A stretch of DNA of 64,000 nucleotides, from positions 620,001 through 684,000 of the forward strand of contig NZ_JACHMN010000001.1 in assembly GCF_014204945.1 (NCBI RefSeq), given 5' to 3'. Origin of the DNA: Allocatelliglobosispora scoriae. Its GTDB lineage: Bacteria; Actinomycetota; Actinomycetes; Mycobacteriales; Micromonosporaceae. This document shows, piece by piece, positions 44,823-53,249 of the stretch; position 1 is the first letter of the stretch; the number at the start of each line of letters is the position of its first letter. Both the position numbers and the translations under genes were made by a program. Below the pieces are notes generated by a model. It searched no databases, was not told the DNA's origin, and saw only the letters and a program-made list of their open reading frames with translations.

Positions 44823-45434
44823 TCAGTCGGTGGCCGTCCGGCTGCCGCCGGAGGAGGCGACCAGCGCGTCCGCCACGATGGCGGCGTCGGCCTCCGCCAG
44901 GTCCGCCGGGTACTCCGGCAGGAGGTCGTCCCAGACGACCAGCCACGATCCGTAGAGCTGGGCCTGGCCCTCGGGCCGGGCGAAGAACCACACGTGCAGG
45001 TGCGCGCCGCCGTCGCCGATGCGGTAGAGGTGGGCCCGCGAGATGTTCGGCAGCGCCTGCACGTGGCGGACGATGCGGGTGCTCAGCACCCCCAGCTCGG
45101 CGGCGAGCTCGTCGGGCAGGTCCGCCATGTCGTAGTGGTCGCGCGGGTAGAGCATGAGCGCCAGCGGCACGCCGACACCCTTGATCCGGGCCAGCCGCCA
45201 GCGTTCGCTGAACCAGATCCCCTCGTCCCGCTTGCGGCAGGTGCCGCAGTCCGACGGATCCTCGCCGTGCCGGGGCGGCTCGGGCAGAACCGGCGGCCGC
45301 AGCGGCGAGACACGGAGCCCGTCCGGTTCGAACGGGCTGATGTCCCACCCCGTCATCCGGGCCAGCGGGAGCCGCCGCTCGCCGTCCGCCGTCGCGACCG
45401 CGTGGTCGTAGAACTCATCGGGTGTCAGGGCCAT
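44823..45434 (-). CDS. HIT-like (histidine-triad fold) protein
   Basis: The 203-residue protein carries a zinc-site-like DPSDCGTCRKRDEGIWF near residues 58-74 and the HIT-type active site GAHLHVWFFARPEG (about 142-155), with H-x-H. Length and the CxxC plus HxH layout resemble the galT/HIT-related hydrolases that act on nucleotidyl conjugates. A single histidine of the triad appears substituted (HLHVWF), so the reaction may differ. It lies 55 bases upstream of a minus-strand deaminase gene and could be transcribed with it. Confidence 0.78.
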   Translation of the reverse strand: MALTPDEFYDHAVATADGERRLPLARMTGWDISPFEPDGLRVSPLRPPVLPEPPRHGEDPSDCGTCRKRDEGIWFSERWRLARIKGVGVPLALMLYPRDHYDMADLPDELAAELGVLSTRIVRHVQALPNISRAHLYRIGDGGAHLHVWFFARPEGQAQLYGSWLVVWDDLLPEYPADLAEADAAIVADALVASSGGSRTATD

Positions 45435-45489
45435 GGCCCGAAGACTATTACGACAGCGGCAGTCGATGGCTCCCGAGCCGGGGCCGGAG

Positions 45490-45915
45490 TCAGAGGTAGT
45501 AACCGGCCACGGGGACTCCGGCCTCGTCCGGCAGAGCTGGGCCGTCCAGGCGGAGGGCGAGCGGCGGCGCCGGCGGCTTGAGCGCGGTGAGCTGCTCGGT
45601 GGAGAGCGCGAACACCACCCGGCCCAGGCCGGAGCGTTCGATCCCGCCCTGGCACATGCCGCACGGCTGGCAGCTGGTGTACATGGTGGTGCCGGCCGCG
45701 GTGGCCGGGTCGAGCTCGCTCGCGGCCCATCGGGCCAGCTTGAGCTCGGGGTGGGCGCTGATGTCGTTGTCGGCGGCGACCGTGTTGTGGGCCTCGATGA
45801 GGACCTCGCCGTCCGGTCCTGCCAGGAGCGAAGCGAACGGCGCGTGTCCGGCCGCCCGCGCGGCGGCGGCGAGCTCGAGTGCCCGGCGGAGCAGGCGTTC
45901 GTCGTCGGGGGTCAT
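45490..45915 (-). CDS. Cytidine/deoxycytidylate-type nucleoside deaminase
   Basis: The 141-residue zinc deaminase has the motifs NDISAHPELKLAR (HPE instead of the more usual HAE) and TSCQPCGMCQGGIE (PCxxC), which ligate zinc. It resembles guanine deaminase or tRNA-adenosine deaminase-like members of the family. The start ATG 45915 overlaps the stop of the upstream LLM oxidoreductase (ATGA). A longer upstream frame is not supported. Purine or pyrimidine ring salvage is a plausible role; the exact base cannot be told. Confidence 0.85.
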   Translation of the reverse strand: MTPDDERLLRRALELAAAARAAGHAPFASLLAGPDGEVLIEAHNTVAADNDISAHPELKLARWAASELDPATAAGTTMYTSCQPCGMCQGGIERSGLGRVVFALSTEQLTALKPPAPPLALRLDGPALPDEAGVPVAGYYL

Positions 45916-46769
45916 GGGATTTCCTTTCGGTCGGTTTCGCGGTGGGCGGCCACGGCGGCGAGCATCTGCCACCAGGTCTCAGGGCGACGGGTCTGCTCCG
46001 GGTCGCCGTGGAACGGGTCGAGCACGACGCTCCCGGAGCCCAGGGCGCGCAGCTGGGCGATGTCGTCGAGCACCTGGTCGAGGGTGCCTTCCCCGGCCAG
46101 CCGGTCGGTGCCGGTCACCGGGGTCGCGGTCAGCCAGAGCTTGATCCGGGGAGCCAGGGCCGGCATCGGCCGCTGCTCCTGCTCGGCGATGGCCCGCAGC
46201 CGGTCGACCGCCGCGCGGAACCAGCCGGGGGTGAAGCTCAGCGGGTGCCAGGCGTCACCGAGGCGGACCGTCCGGCGCAGGGCGGCGTCGCTGTTGCCGC
46301 CGATCCAGATCGGAATCCGCCCGGCCCGGTAGTCCTTCTCGTCCGCCCAGGCGGCCTTGAGCGCGTGGAGGTACTCGTCGGTCAGCCGTCCGCGCCGGTC
46401 GAACCGCACCCCGAGCGCCTCGAACTCCTGCTTCGCCCAGCCGACACCGACCCCGAGGACCAGCCGCTCGCCGCTGAGCTGGTTCAGGTTGGCGGCCATC
46501 CGGGCCAGGAGCAACGGATGCCGGTACGGCATGAGCAGCACCGTCGTGCCCAGCCGCACCCGGGAGGTGATGCCCGCCAGCCAGCTCAGGGTGGTGAAGG
46601 GCTCGTAGAACGGCGCCGGGTACTGCTCGGCCACGTCCGGGGTGATCGCGACGTGGTCGGAGACCATCAGGAGGTCGAATCCGAGCCCTTCCACCGTCTG
46701 CGCCCAGGCACGCAGCACCCCCGGGTCGGTCCCGGGGCCGAAGTTCGGAACGTTCACACCGATCTGCAC
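45912..46769 (-). CDS. LLM-class (F420-dependent) oxidoreductase
   Basis: The 285-residue TIM-barrel protein begins VQIGVNVPNFGPGT at GTG 46769. It has the luciferase-like motifs GFDLLMVSDHVAI, RVRLGTTVLLMPYRHPLLLARMAANLNQLSGERLVLGVGVGWAKQEFEALG and IPIWIGGNS. In actinomycetes this group uses coenzyme F420. It is translationally coupled to the deaminase and divergent from an Lrp regulator. The intergenic region has an inverted repeat, so Lrp control of the two genes is likely. A longer upstream frame overlaps the regulator and is rejected. Confidence 0.88.
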   Translation of the reverse strand: MQIGVNVPNFGPGTDPGVLRAWAQTVEGLGFDLLMVSDHVAITPDVAEQYPAPFYEPFTTLSWLAGITSRVRLGTTVLLMPYRHPLLLARMAANLNQLSGERLVLGVGVGWAKQEFEALGVRFDRRGRLTDEYLHALKAAWADEKDYRAGRIPIWIGGNSDAALRRTVRLGDAWHPLSFTPGWFRAAVDRLRAIAEQEQRPMPALAPRIKLWLTATPVTGTDRLAGEGTLDQVLDDIAQLRALGSGSVVLDPFHGDPEQTRRPETWWQMLAAVAAHRETDRKEIP

Positions 46770-46773
46770 TTGA

Positions 46774-46860
46774 TCGAGACTATCCTCCGACCAAGTCACC
46801 CCGGAACGGAATCCTCCCGGACTCAGGAGCGTTTCGGCGATGATTCCCCGGTAGTCTCGA
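46774..46860. promoter_or_regulatory. Inverted-repeat pair between LLM and Lrp genes
   Basis: TCGAGACTA (46774-46782) and its complement TAGTCTCGA (46852-46860) flank the divergent intergenic region. Paired distant sites are typical for Lrp-type octamer binding. Confidence 0.5.
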
Positions 46861-46863
46861 TGA

Positions 46864-47325
46864 ATGACCGGGAATCTCGATCCGACCGACTGGGCGATTC
46901 TCGGTGAGCTCCAGGCCGACGGCCGGATCTCCCTCACGGAGCTCGCCCGCCGGGTGAACCTCAGCGCGTCCGCCACCACCGAGCGGGTCCGCCGGCTCGA
47001 GTCGGCCGGTGTGGTCACCGGCTACCACGCGACCGTCGACCTCGGCATGGCCGGCTATCCGGTGCTCGCCGTCGTCCGCCTGAAATACCCCGGCAGCCGG
47101 CACCAGCCGCTGCACAGGCTGCTCGCCGAACGGTCCGAGATCCTGGAGTGCCTGCGGACCACCGGGGACGACTGCTACCTGCTCAAGGTCGCCGCCACCT
47201 CGATGGGCCACCTCGAACAGCTGATGAACGAGTTGGCCCAGTTCGGCTCGACCACCACCAACGTGGTCTACAGCCAGACCCTGCCCTACCGAGGACCCCG
47301 GCCCCCCGAGATGGAGCTCAGATGA
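46864..47325 (+). CDS. Lrp/AsnC-family transcriptional regulator
   Basis: The 153-residue protein has the AsnC-type helix-turn-helix (LDPTDWAILGELQADGRISLTELARRVNLSASATTERVRRLESAGVV) and the C-terminal RAM ligand domain (YPVLAVVRLKYPGSRHQP ... DDCYLLKVAATSMGHLEQLM). The effector is probably an amino acid or related small molecule. It is divergent from the LLM/deaminase operon. It overlaps the convergent membrane-protein gene by eight bases at the 3' end. Confidence 0.93.
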   Translation: MTGNLDPTDWAILGELQADGRISLTELARRVNLSASATTERVRRLESAGVVTGYHATVDLGMAGYPVLAVVRLKYPGSRHQPLHRLLAERSEILECLRTTGDDCYLLKVAATSMGHLEQLMNELAQFGSTTTNVVYSQTLPYRGPRPPEMELR

Positions 47326-49318
47326 CCTCCTCCTCGAGCACCGCCGGTACGGCCGCTGTATTGCCCCGAAGGTAGAGCGGCAACGCCAGCTCGACCACCC
47401 GGTCCACGTCGAACGGCGGCTTGTCCGTGCGGTCGAGGAGCTCCCCGGCGGTGTGCCGCAGGACGAGGCGGATCATCTCGATCGTCTCGTCGGGCCGCAG
47501 CGCCCGGGTGGAGTCGCCGAAGATGCGGACCTCGCGCAGCACGTACTGGTGGCTTCCGGCCACCTTGTGCGCCACGATCTCGTTGACCGTCTCGAACCGC
47601 GCCTGACGGAACGGACCCACCGAGAACGTGATCGCCGAGTGCAGCTTGACCAGGGTCTTGTCCCGGGAGACCCGCTCCATGCGCCCGCCGCCGAGGTGGG
47701 TGAGGCTGAAGTGCGGCAGGGCGCAGTCGATGAGGGTCGATTCGGTCAGGTGCAGGTAGTCGGCGACCCGCGCCGGATCGGCGTCCTCGTCGAGCCGGAA
47801 CGTGTACTCGTAGTTGTAGACGCTGCGGTCGCTGCTGCGCTGCTTCAACCAGCGCAGGTACCACACACACCCCATGGCGACGCCATAGATGGCGATGCCG
47901 ATGCCGAGGACCGGCAGCACCGCAGCGACCTGGTCGCTGAAGCTCGCGTCGGCGCCCACTCCGGAGGTCTCGATGGCCCACAGCGAGCCGACGATGGCGA
48001 GGAACAGCGCGAGGGAGTTGATCGCGGCGTCGCTGGACCCGGTCGAGGCGCGGCTGTCGCGGCTGCGCTCGATCTCGGCCACCACCTCCTGCTGGGCCCG
48101 GACCTGCTCCTGCTCGTAGAGAAGGCGTTCCATCCAGGCCTGCTCGATGGCGCGTTCCAGCCCGTGCACCTCCGAGCCGAGGGCGTGCACGATGGTGTCC
48201 CATTCGCTCAGCTGCCGGTGGAGGTTGTCGACACCGGGCGCGTGCGCCCCGACGGTCCGCACGATGAACGAGCACGCCGCCGCGGCGAGCCGGTTGACGT
48301 TGACGATCAGCGGCAGCTTGGCACCGGCGAGCATGACGTAGCCGCGGAGCTGGGTCTCGGTGGCACCGGCGGCGAGCTGCGGAGTCCACTCGCTGGAGAA
48401 CAGGCGCAGCTGGCTGAGCCGGGACTGGCGGTGCAGGACGCCCATCATCTCGTCGAGCAGCGCCCGGCGGACGCTCTCGACGGACCAGGCCAGCTTCTGC
48501 AGCGACTCGCGGGAGGTGATCGCGAGGAACCGGGACAGCGTCGCGGTCTGGCCGAGCGGCTGGCGGGCGTCGGTCTCGACGAGCAGCAGGTCGGCGATCT
48601 CGCCGATGGTGCGGAACCCGGTCTCGGCGACGGTGTGGCTCGCCATGTAGGGGTCGAGCCGGCTGAAGTTCTCGAAGAAGACCGCCGGGGTGAGCGTCTC
48701 GTTGGCCAGGCCCTCGAAGACGGTGTTGAGCTGGAAGAAGGTCAGGATGCCCAGGGGCCGGGCGAGCGCCGGATCGTCATCGCGGACGTCGTTGTACTTC
48801 TGGGCGGCTTCGCGGCCCTCGATGTCGGGGTCCGGCTTCCACCGGCCGAGGGTGAAGTCGCCGCCGATGACATGCCCGATATGGGTACGCAGCGCGGCGA
48901 GCGTCGCGGCCGGGTCGGGCCCGTCGGCGGTCCACACGTAGAAGCCGTTCTCGTCCACCCAGCACTGGACCTCGCCCACGCCGGCGGCGAGCAGCTGCTC
49001 GTTCGCGGCCGGATGCGCCGCCACGGTCTGGGCGGACGGCACGAGGCGCACGGTGACGCTGACCGGCTGGGTGAGCGCGTCGTGGGCGGTCGTGGTCTCC
49101 AGTGCGGCGAGCCGGTCGTAGCCGAACGTGCGCGGCAGCACCTCCAGCAGGCGCCGCAGCACGGTCACCCGCAACCGGATCCGGTAGTCGCACTCGTCGA
49201 GCAGGGGTGACCGGCAGCGGCCCGGGTCATCCGGGTCCAGCAGGTCCACATTGGTCGAGGCACTGTAGAAGTTGGACCGGGACACGGGGAGCCACAGCGA
49301 AACAGAGACAGCCGTCAC
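47318..49318 (-). CDS. Uncharacterised 666-residue protein with two membrane helices
   Basis: The protein starts at GTG 49318 (MTAVSVSLWLPV...), chosen because the longer upstream frame has no coding character. It is largely soluble and helical for about 540 residues. Two membrane helices follow (about 515-535 LALFLAIVGSLWAIET and 545-575 VAAVLPVLGIGIAIYGVAMGCVWYL) and then a soluble C-terminal tail of about 120 residues. It has a coiled-coil-like stretch before the membrane (YEQEQVRAQQEVVAEIERSRD). No family was recognised. It resembles CorA-like or envelope-stress scaffold proteins in layout only. Confidence 0.7.
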   Translation of the reverse strand: MTAVSVSLWLPVSRSNFYSASTNVDLLDPDDPGRCRSPLLDECDYRIRLRVTVLRRLLEVLPRTFGYDRLAALETTTAHDALTQPVSVTVRLVPSAQTVAAHPAANEQLLAAGVGEVQCWVDENGFYVWTADGPDPAATLAALRTHIGHVIGGDFTLGRWKPDPDIEGREAAQKYNDVRDDDPALARPLGILTFFQLNTVFEGLANETLTPAVFFENFSRLDPYMASHTVAETGFRTIGEIADLLLVETDARQPLGQTATLSRFLAITSRESLQKLAWSVESVRRALLDEMMGVLHRQSRLSQLRLFSSEWTPQLAAGATETQLRGYVMLAGAKLPLIVNVNRLAAAACSFIVRTVGAHAPGVDNLHRQLSEWDTIVHALGSEVHGLERAIEQAWMERLLYEQEQVRAQQEVVAEIERSRDSRASTGSSDAAINSLALFLAIVGSLWAIETSGVGADASFSDQVAAVLPVLGIGIAIYGVAMGCVWYLRWLKQRSSDRSVYNYEYTFRLDEDADPARVADYLHLTESTLIDCALPHFSLTHLGGGRMERVSRDKTLVKLHSAITFSVGPFRQARFETVNEIVAHKVAGSHQYVLREVRIFGDSTRALRPDETIEMIRLVLRHTAGELLDRTDKPPFDVDRVVELALPLYLRGNTAAVPAVLEEEVI

Positions 49319-49418
49319 GGTCTCGACCGTAGTACGAGGCCGCAATGCGCGTTTGCCCGGCGGATGTCGGAGGGCGGCCGTACGATACTGCCCGGACCGA
49401 GACACCACGGAGGACCCC

Positions 49419-50231
49419 ATGACGACCACACCGGACGATCCGACCACCTCGTCGCCCGGCCGACCGCCGGTGGTCGATCTGGCCACCTGGCAGGCCGCCC
49501 GGGACGAGCTTCTGGTCCGCGAGAAGGCGCACACCCGCGCGGGCGACGCCATCGCCGCGGCCCGCCGGCGGCTGCCGATGGTGGAGTTCGACCCGACGGT
49601 CGAGGTCGTCGGACCCGATGGCCCGGTCCCGTTCCTCGACCTGTTCCAGGGCCGCGACGAACTCCTGGTCTACAAGCACATGTGGTACGACGGGGCACCG
49701 CACCAGGGACAGTGCGAGGGCTGCACCACGATGGCCTGGAACGTGAAGGATGCCGTCTACCTCAACGCCCGCGGTGTCTCGTTCGCCGTCCTGACCACGG
49801 GACCGTGGGACGAGGTCGCCCCCTACCTGGACTTCATGGGCTACACCCAGCCGTGGTATTCGGTGCGCGGCGTGGACGAGCCGGTCGGCGGGGAGATGGG
49901 TCGCATCACCTGCTTCCTGCGCGACGGCGACCGGGCGTTCCTCACCTACTCCACCACGGGGCGGGGCAACGAGCCGGTCAGCGGGTTCTTCGGCCTGCTC
50001 GACATGACGCCATACGGCCGCGGCGAGGCGTGGGAGGACAATCCCGACGGGTGGCCCGTGATCGGCCACGTCAGCGAGGGCCACCCGGCCACGGGGCGCC
50101 AGGCCTGCTGGTACTGGCGGTCGGACGCGGACGGGAACGCCACCTGGGGCCCCACCGGTCGGCCGGTGCCGCAGTGGACCCGCCCGGGTGCGACCCCCGA
50201 GGAGACGCTCGGCCGGCACGGCAGCCACTGA
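49419..50231 (+). CDS. DUF899 (thioredoxin-like) family protein
   Basis: The 270-residue protein has the DUF899 signature: WQAARDELLVREKAHTRAGDAIAAARRRLPMVEFD, LVYKHMWYDG, QCEGCTTMAWN (the CxxC-like thioredoxin position) and the C-terminal GHVSEGHPATGRQACWYW. Members are predicted disulphide or thiol proteins whose substrates are unknown. ATG 49419 is eight bases after GGAGG. The divergent upstream neighbour is the large membrane protein. Confidence 0.88.
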   Translation: MTTTPDDPTTSSPGRPPVVDLATWQAARDELLVREKAHTRAGDAIAAARRRLPMVEFDPTVEVVGPDGPVPFLDLFQGRDELLVYKHMWYDGAPHQGQCEGCTTMAWNVKDAVYLNARGVSFAVLTTGPWDEVAPYLDFMGYTQPWYSVRGVDEPVGGEMGRITCFLRDGDRAFLTYSTTGRGNEPVSGFFGLLDMTPYGRGEAWEDNPDGWPVIGHVSEGHPATGRQACWYWRSDADGNATWGPTGRPVPQWTRPGATPEETLGRHGSH

Positions 50232-50248
50232 CCAGGTCGGCCGGCCTC

Positions 50249-50971
50249 TCAGCCGGTCGCGGTGGCTGGATCGGCGTCGGCGCGGTCCAGCCACTCGGAG
50301 AGCAGCGCGCGCTCGGCGCCGGTGAGCATGGGCAGCTTCGGCGCCACGGCACGGAACGCGATGGCCGCAGCCGCCGCGTCGTCGGCGGGAAGCGCCGGCA
50401 CGTCGGTGAGGATCGCGCGTGTCACCGATTCGTACATCGCGTCCGCGAGTCCGTGGTCCCGGCGCTCCGGCGGGGTGGCGAGCAGGGTGAGCAGCACACC
50501 GGTGCCCGCGGCGTGGATGAGCTCGACCGCCCGCTGCTCGGGGACCCGCAGCCGGCCGATCGCCGCGATGCGGTGCACCCGGGCGCGCAGCACCTCCATC
50601 CCGGCCGCCGCCGCCGGCGATGGAGCGCGGCTGGGATCGGTGAGCAGGCCGAATAGCGACGCGTTGGCGAGGCCGAAGCCGAGGTGCGTGTCCCAGCCCG
50701 CCCGGAGATCGACGATCGGGTCACCCTCGCCCGCCACCGTGGCCTTCTCGGCGACGTAGGTGGCGAAGACGTGCTCGGCGACGGCGTCGAGCAGCGCGTC
50801 CTTGTCCTCGAAGAACCGGTAGATGGTCGGCGCCTGCATGCCCGCGGCCTGCGCGACCGCACGGGTGGTGACTGCGCCGGCGCCCTGCTCATGCAGGATC
50901 TGCGCCGCGCACTCCACGATGCTCGCTCGCGTCCGGGCCTTACCGGCGGTCCCCGCTCCTGCCTCTGCCAT
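50249..50971 (-). CDS. TetR-family transcriptional regulator
   Basis: The 240-residue protein has the TetR helix-turn-helix (TRASIVECAAQILHEQGAGAVTTRAVAQAAGMQAPTIYRFFEDKDALLDAVAEHVF) and a divergent ligand domain rich in Ala and Leu. The first 20 residues (MAEAGAGTAGKARTRASI) are a disordered tail. It is divergent from an NmrA-type NAD(P)-binding protein over 86 bases. The usual design would make it the repressor of that gene. The effector is unknown. Confidence 0.92.
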   Translation of the reverse strand: MAEAGAGTAGKARTRASIVECAAQILHEQGAGAVTTRAVAQAAGMQAPTIYRFFEDKDALLDAVAEHVFATYVAEKATVAGEGDPIVDLRAGWDTHLGFGLANASLFGLLTDPSRAPSPAAAAGMEVLRARVHRIAAIGRLRVPEQRAVELIHAAGTGVLLTLLATPPERRDHGLADAMYESVTRAILTDVPALPADDAAAAAIAFRAVAPKLPMLTGAERALLSEWLDRADADPATATG

Positions 50972-50979
50972 GTTTCCAA

Positions 50980-51012
50980 TGCTAACGCAATCCTGCTACC
51001 AAAGTTGCTAAC
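50980..51012. promoter_or_regulatory. Direct repeats TGCTAAC in the TetR/NmrA divergent promoter
   Basis: TGCTAAC occurs at 50980-50986 and 51006-51012, 26 bp apart. GGTATCG...CGATAAC-type symmetry follows around 51017-51046. These may be TetR binding elements, but no single palindrome stands out. Confidence 0.35.
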
Positions 51013-51057
51013 AGTGGTATCGTTGTTGCCGTAACACCGATAACACGAGGAGAAATC

Positions 51058-51918
51058 ATGATCATCATCACCGGCGGTACCGGCCAGCTCGGCTCGCAGA
51101 TCGTCGAGCAGCTGCTCGGCCGGGTCCCGGCGGACCAGGTCGGCGTCAGCGTCCGCGACGTCGACCGCAGGAGTGACCTGGCAGCCCGCGGCGTACGCGT
51201 GCGGCACGGCGACTTCACCGCTCCCGGATCGCTCGCCCATGCTTTCGAGGGCGCGACACAGGTGCTCATCGTCTCGACCAACCAGTCGGGCGAGGCCGCC
51301 GTCGCCCAGCACATCGCCGCGATCGACGCCGCCCGCGATGCCGGTGCCGCCCGCATCCTCTACACCAGCCATCAGGGCGCCGCCGAGGACTCGGTCTTCG
51401 CTCCGATGCCCGACCACGCGGCCACCGAGCACTACCTCGCCAAGACGGGCACACCCTTCACCGCACTGCGCAACGGGTTCTACGCCGACACGATCCGGCA
51501 CCTGCTCGGCCAGGCGCTCGTGACCGGCGAACTCGTCGCGCCGGCCGACGGACCCGTGTCCTGGACGACGCACGCCGACCTCGCCGAGGCGGCGGCGGTC
51601 ATCCTCGCCGACGAGGGCCGCTTCGACGGCGCCACGCCGCCGCTCACCGCGCCGGACGCGCTGGACCTGGCGCAGGTCGCCGGCATCGTCTCCGAGCTCA
51701 CCGGGCGCACCGTTCGCCGCGTCGTCGCCGACGACGAGGAGTGGACGGCCTCGATGATCGGGCACGGCGTGCCCGCGGAGCAGGCCCGGATGCTGCTCGG
51801 CATGTTCCACGCCGCCCGGCGCGGGGAGTTCGCCACCACCGGCCCCGAGCTGGAGAACCTCCTCGGGCGCGCAGCCGTCCCGGTCCGGTCGGCCCTGACG
51901 GGATTCATCTCGGCCTGA
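51058..51918 (+). CDS. NmrA-like / NAD(P)H-binding (SDR-type) protein
   Basis: The 286-residue atypical SDR has the glycine-rich nucleotide motif IIITGGTGQLGSQIVEQLL at the N-terminus, VRVRHGDFTAPGSL and ARILYTSHQGAAED. The Ser-Tyr-Lys catalytic set is not clear. It resembles quinone oxidoreductase QOR2/NmrA proteins, which bind NAD(P) and act as redox sensors or quinone reductases. AGGAGA lies before ATG 51058. It is probably controlled by the divergent TetR. It converges on the P450 gene with an 11-base gap. Confidence 0.88.
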   Translation: MIIITGGTGQLGSQIVEQLLGRVPADQVGVSVRDVDRRSDLAARGVRVRHGDFTAPGSLAHAFEGATQVLIVSTNQSGEAAVAQHIAAIDAARDAGAARILYTSHQGAAEDSVFAPMPDHAATEHYLAKTGTPFTALRNGFYADTIRHLLGQALVTGELVAPADGPVSWTTHADLAEAAAVILADEGRFDGATPPLTAPDALDLAQVAGIVSELTGRTVRRVVADDEEWTASMIGHGVPAEQARMLLGMFHAARRGEFATTGPELENLLGRAAVPVRSALTGFISA

Positions 51919-51929
51919 CCGCCGACAGG

Positions 51930-53249
51930 TCAGCGGGGGCCTCGGTAGACGACACCGACGCCGCCGGCCGGGCCGACGGTGACGGTGTAGCGCTTCGGCG
52001 CCACCGGACGGGAGTCGGCCAGGTCGAACCGGTGCGCTGCCAGCAGCGTACCCAGAGTGATCTTGACTTCATGCACCGCGAAGCCCGCGCCCGGGCAGCG
52101 CCGGGCGCCCCCGCCGAACGGGAGGTACTCCGACGCCGTGAACCGGCGGTCCAGGAACCGCTGCGGCAGGAACCGGTGCGGTTCCGGGAAGGTCTGCGGG
52201 TCCGCATGCGCGAGCACCGTCGCGGCCACCGCGACCGTGCCGGCGGGCAGGCGGTGGCCGAGGAGGTCCATCGGCTCCAGCAGATGGCGTTCGACGCTGG
52301 GGCCGATGGGGTGGATGCGCAGAGTCTCGTCGATGACCGCCGACAGGAACGGCAGGCGCGCCAGCGCGTCCGGGTCGGGGGTCCGGCCCAGCGGCTCGAG
52401 TTCGGCGAGCAGCCGGTCGTGGACGCCGGGTTCCCGCAGGATCCAGTAGACCGCCCACGCCAGCAGGTGCGACGACGCCTCCTGGCCCGCCGACAGGAAC
52501 GTCACGAGCTCGTCGCGCACGTCACGGTCGCTCATCCCGGCGCCGTCCTCGTCGCGGGCCTCCAGCACGGCGCTGATGACGTCGTCACCCGGCGAGCCGA
52601 CCGCCCGGCGGGCCTGGATCTCCTCGTGGACCAGGGTGTCGAACACGGTCAGCCACCGCTGGATCCGCCGCCAGGGCGTCAGCCCGAACAGGTCGCGCCG
52701 CAGCAGCGGGACGAACGCCACCAGCGGGGTCACCGCCCCGACGACCTCGCGGATCGCCTCGTCGAACAGCGCCGCGCGCGAGTCGTCCTGGACGCCGAAC
52801 ACGGTGCTGATGACGTTGCGGCGCGACAGCTCCTTGGCGAACGGGACCATGGTGATCCGCTCGCCCGGCCGCAGCGCCGCCAGCCGTCGGACGGCGTTGC
52901 CCTGGATGGCCGCGCCGTGCGCCCGCATCCGCGAACCGTGGAAGGCCGGCATGATGAGCCGCCGCTCCCGCAGGTGGCGCTCCCCTGCGAGCAGTGCGAT
53001 CGAGCCGGGGCCGAGGTACCACTCCATCGGGACAGCCGCGCTGGGCCCGAAACTCAGCGGATCGGCGCCGAGGATCGCCTTGATCCCCTCCGGCCGCCCC
53101 GTCACGAACCACCGGCCGAACAGGGTCGGAACGGTGAAGGGGTCGCCGTAGCGGGCCTTGCCGCCGAGGAAGAGGCCGTAGGGATCCCGGGCGAACCTGA
53201 GCGTCTGGAGCAGAGCGCCGCTGGGCCCGCCGGGAAGGAGGTCCGTCAC
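51930..53249 (-). CDS. Cytochrome P450
   Basis: The 439-residue P450 starts at GTG 53249, just after GAGAGGTGAACC. It has the I-helix oxygen motif SAGQEASS, the K-helix ExxR in DETLRIHP, a PERF-like LPQRFLD and the heme-binding loop FGGGARRCPGAGFA with the thiolate Cys385. It resembles membrane-adjacent CYP families found in actinomycetes. The start overlaps the stop of an upstream membrane-protein gene (GTGA), so the two were coupled. No ferredoxin gene is nearby. The oxidised substrate is unknown; lipid-like substrates are possible. Confidence 0.92.
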   Translation of the reverse strand: MTDLLPGGPSGALLQTLRFARDPYGLFLGGKARYGDPFTVPTLFGRWFVTGRPEGIKAILGADPLSFGPSAAVPMEWYLGPGSIALLAGERHLRERRLIMPAFHGSRMRAHGAAIQGNAVRRLAALRPGERITMVPFAKELSRRNVISTVFGVQDDSRAALFDEAIREVVGAVTPLVAFVPLLRRDLFGLTPWRRIQRWLTVFDTLVHEEIQARRAVGSPGDDVISAVLEARDEDGAGMSDRDVRDELVTFLSAGQEASSHLLAWAVYWILREPGVHDRLLAELEPLGRTPDPDALARLPFLSAVIDETLRIHPIGPSVERHLLEPMDLLGHRLPAGTVAVAATVLAHADPQTFPEPHRFLPQRFLDRRFTASEYLPFGGGARRCPGAGFAVHEVKITLGTLLAAHRFDLADSRPVAPKRYTVTVGPAGGVGVVYRGPR

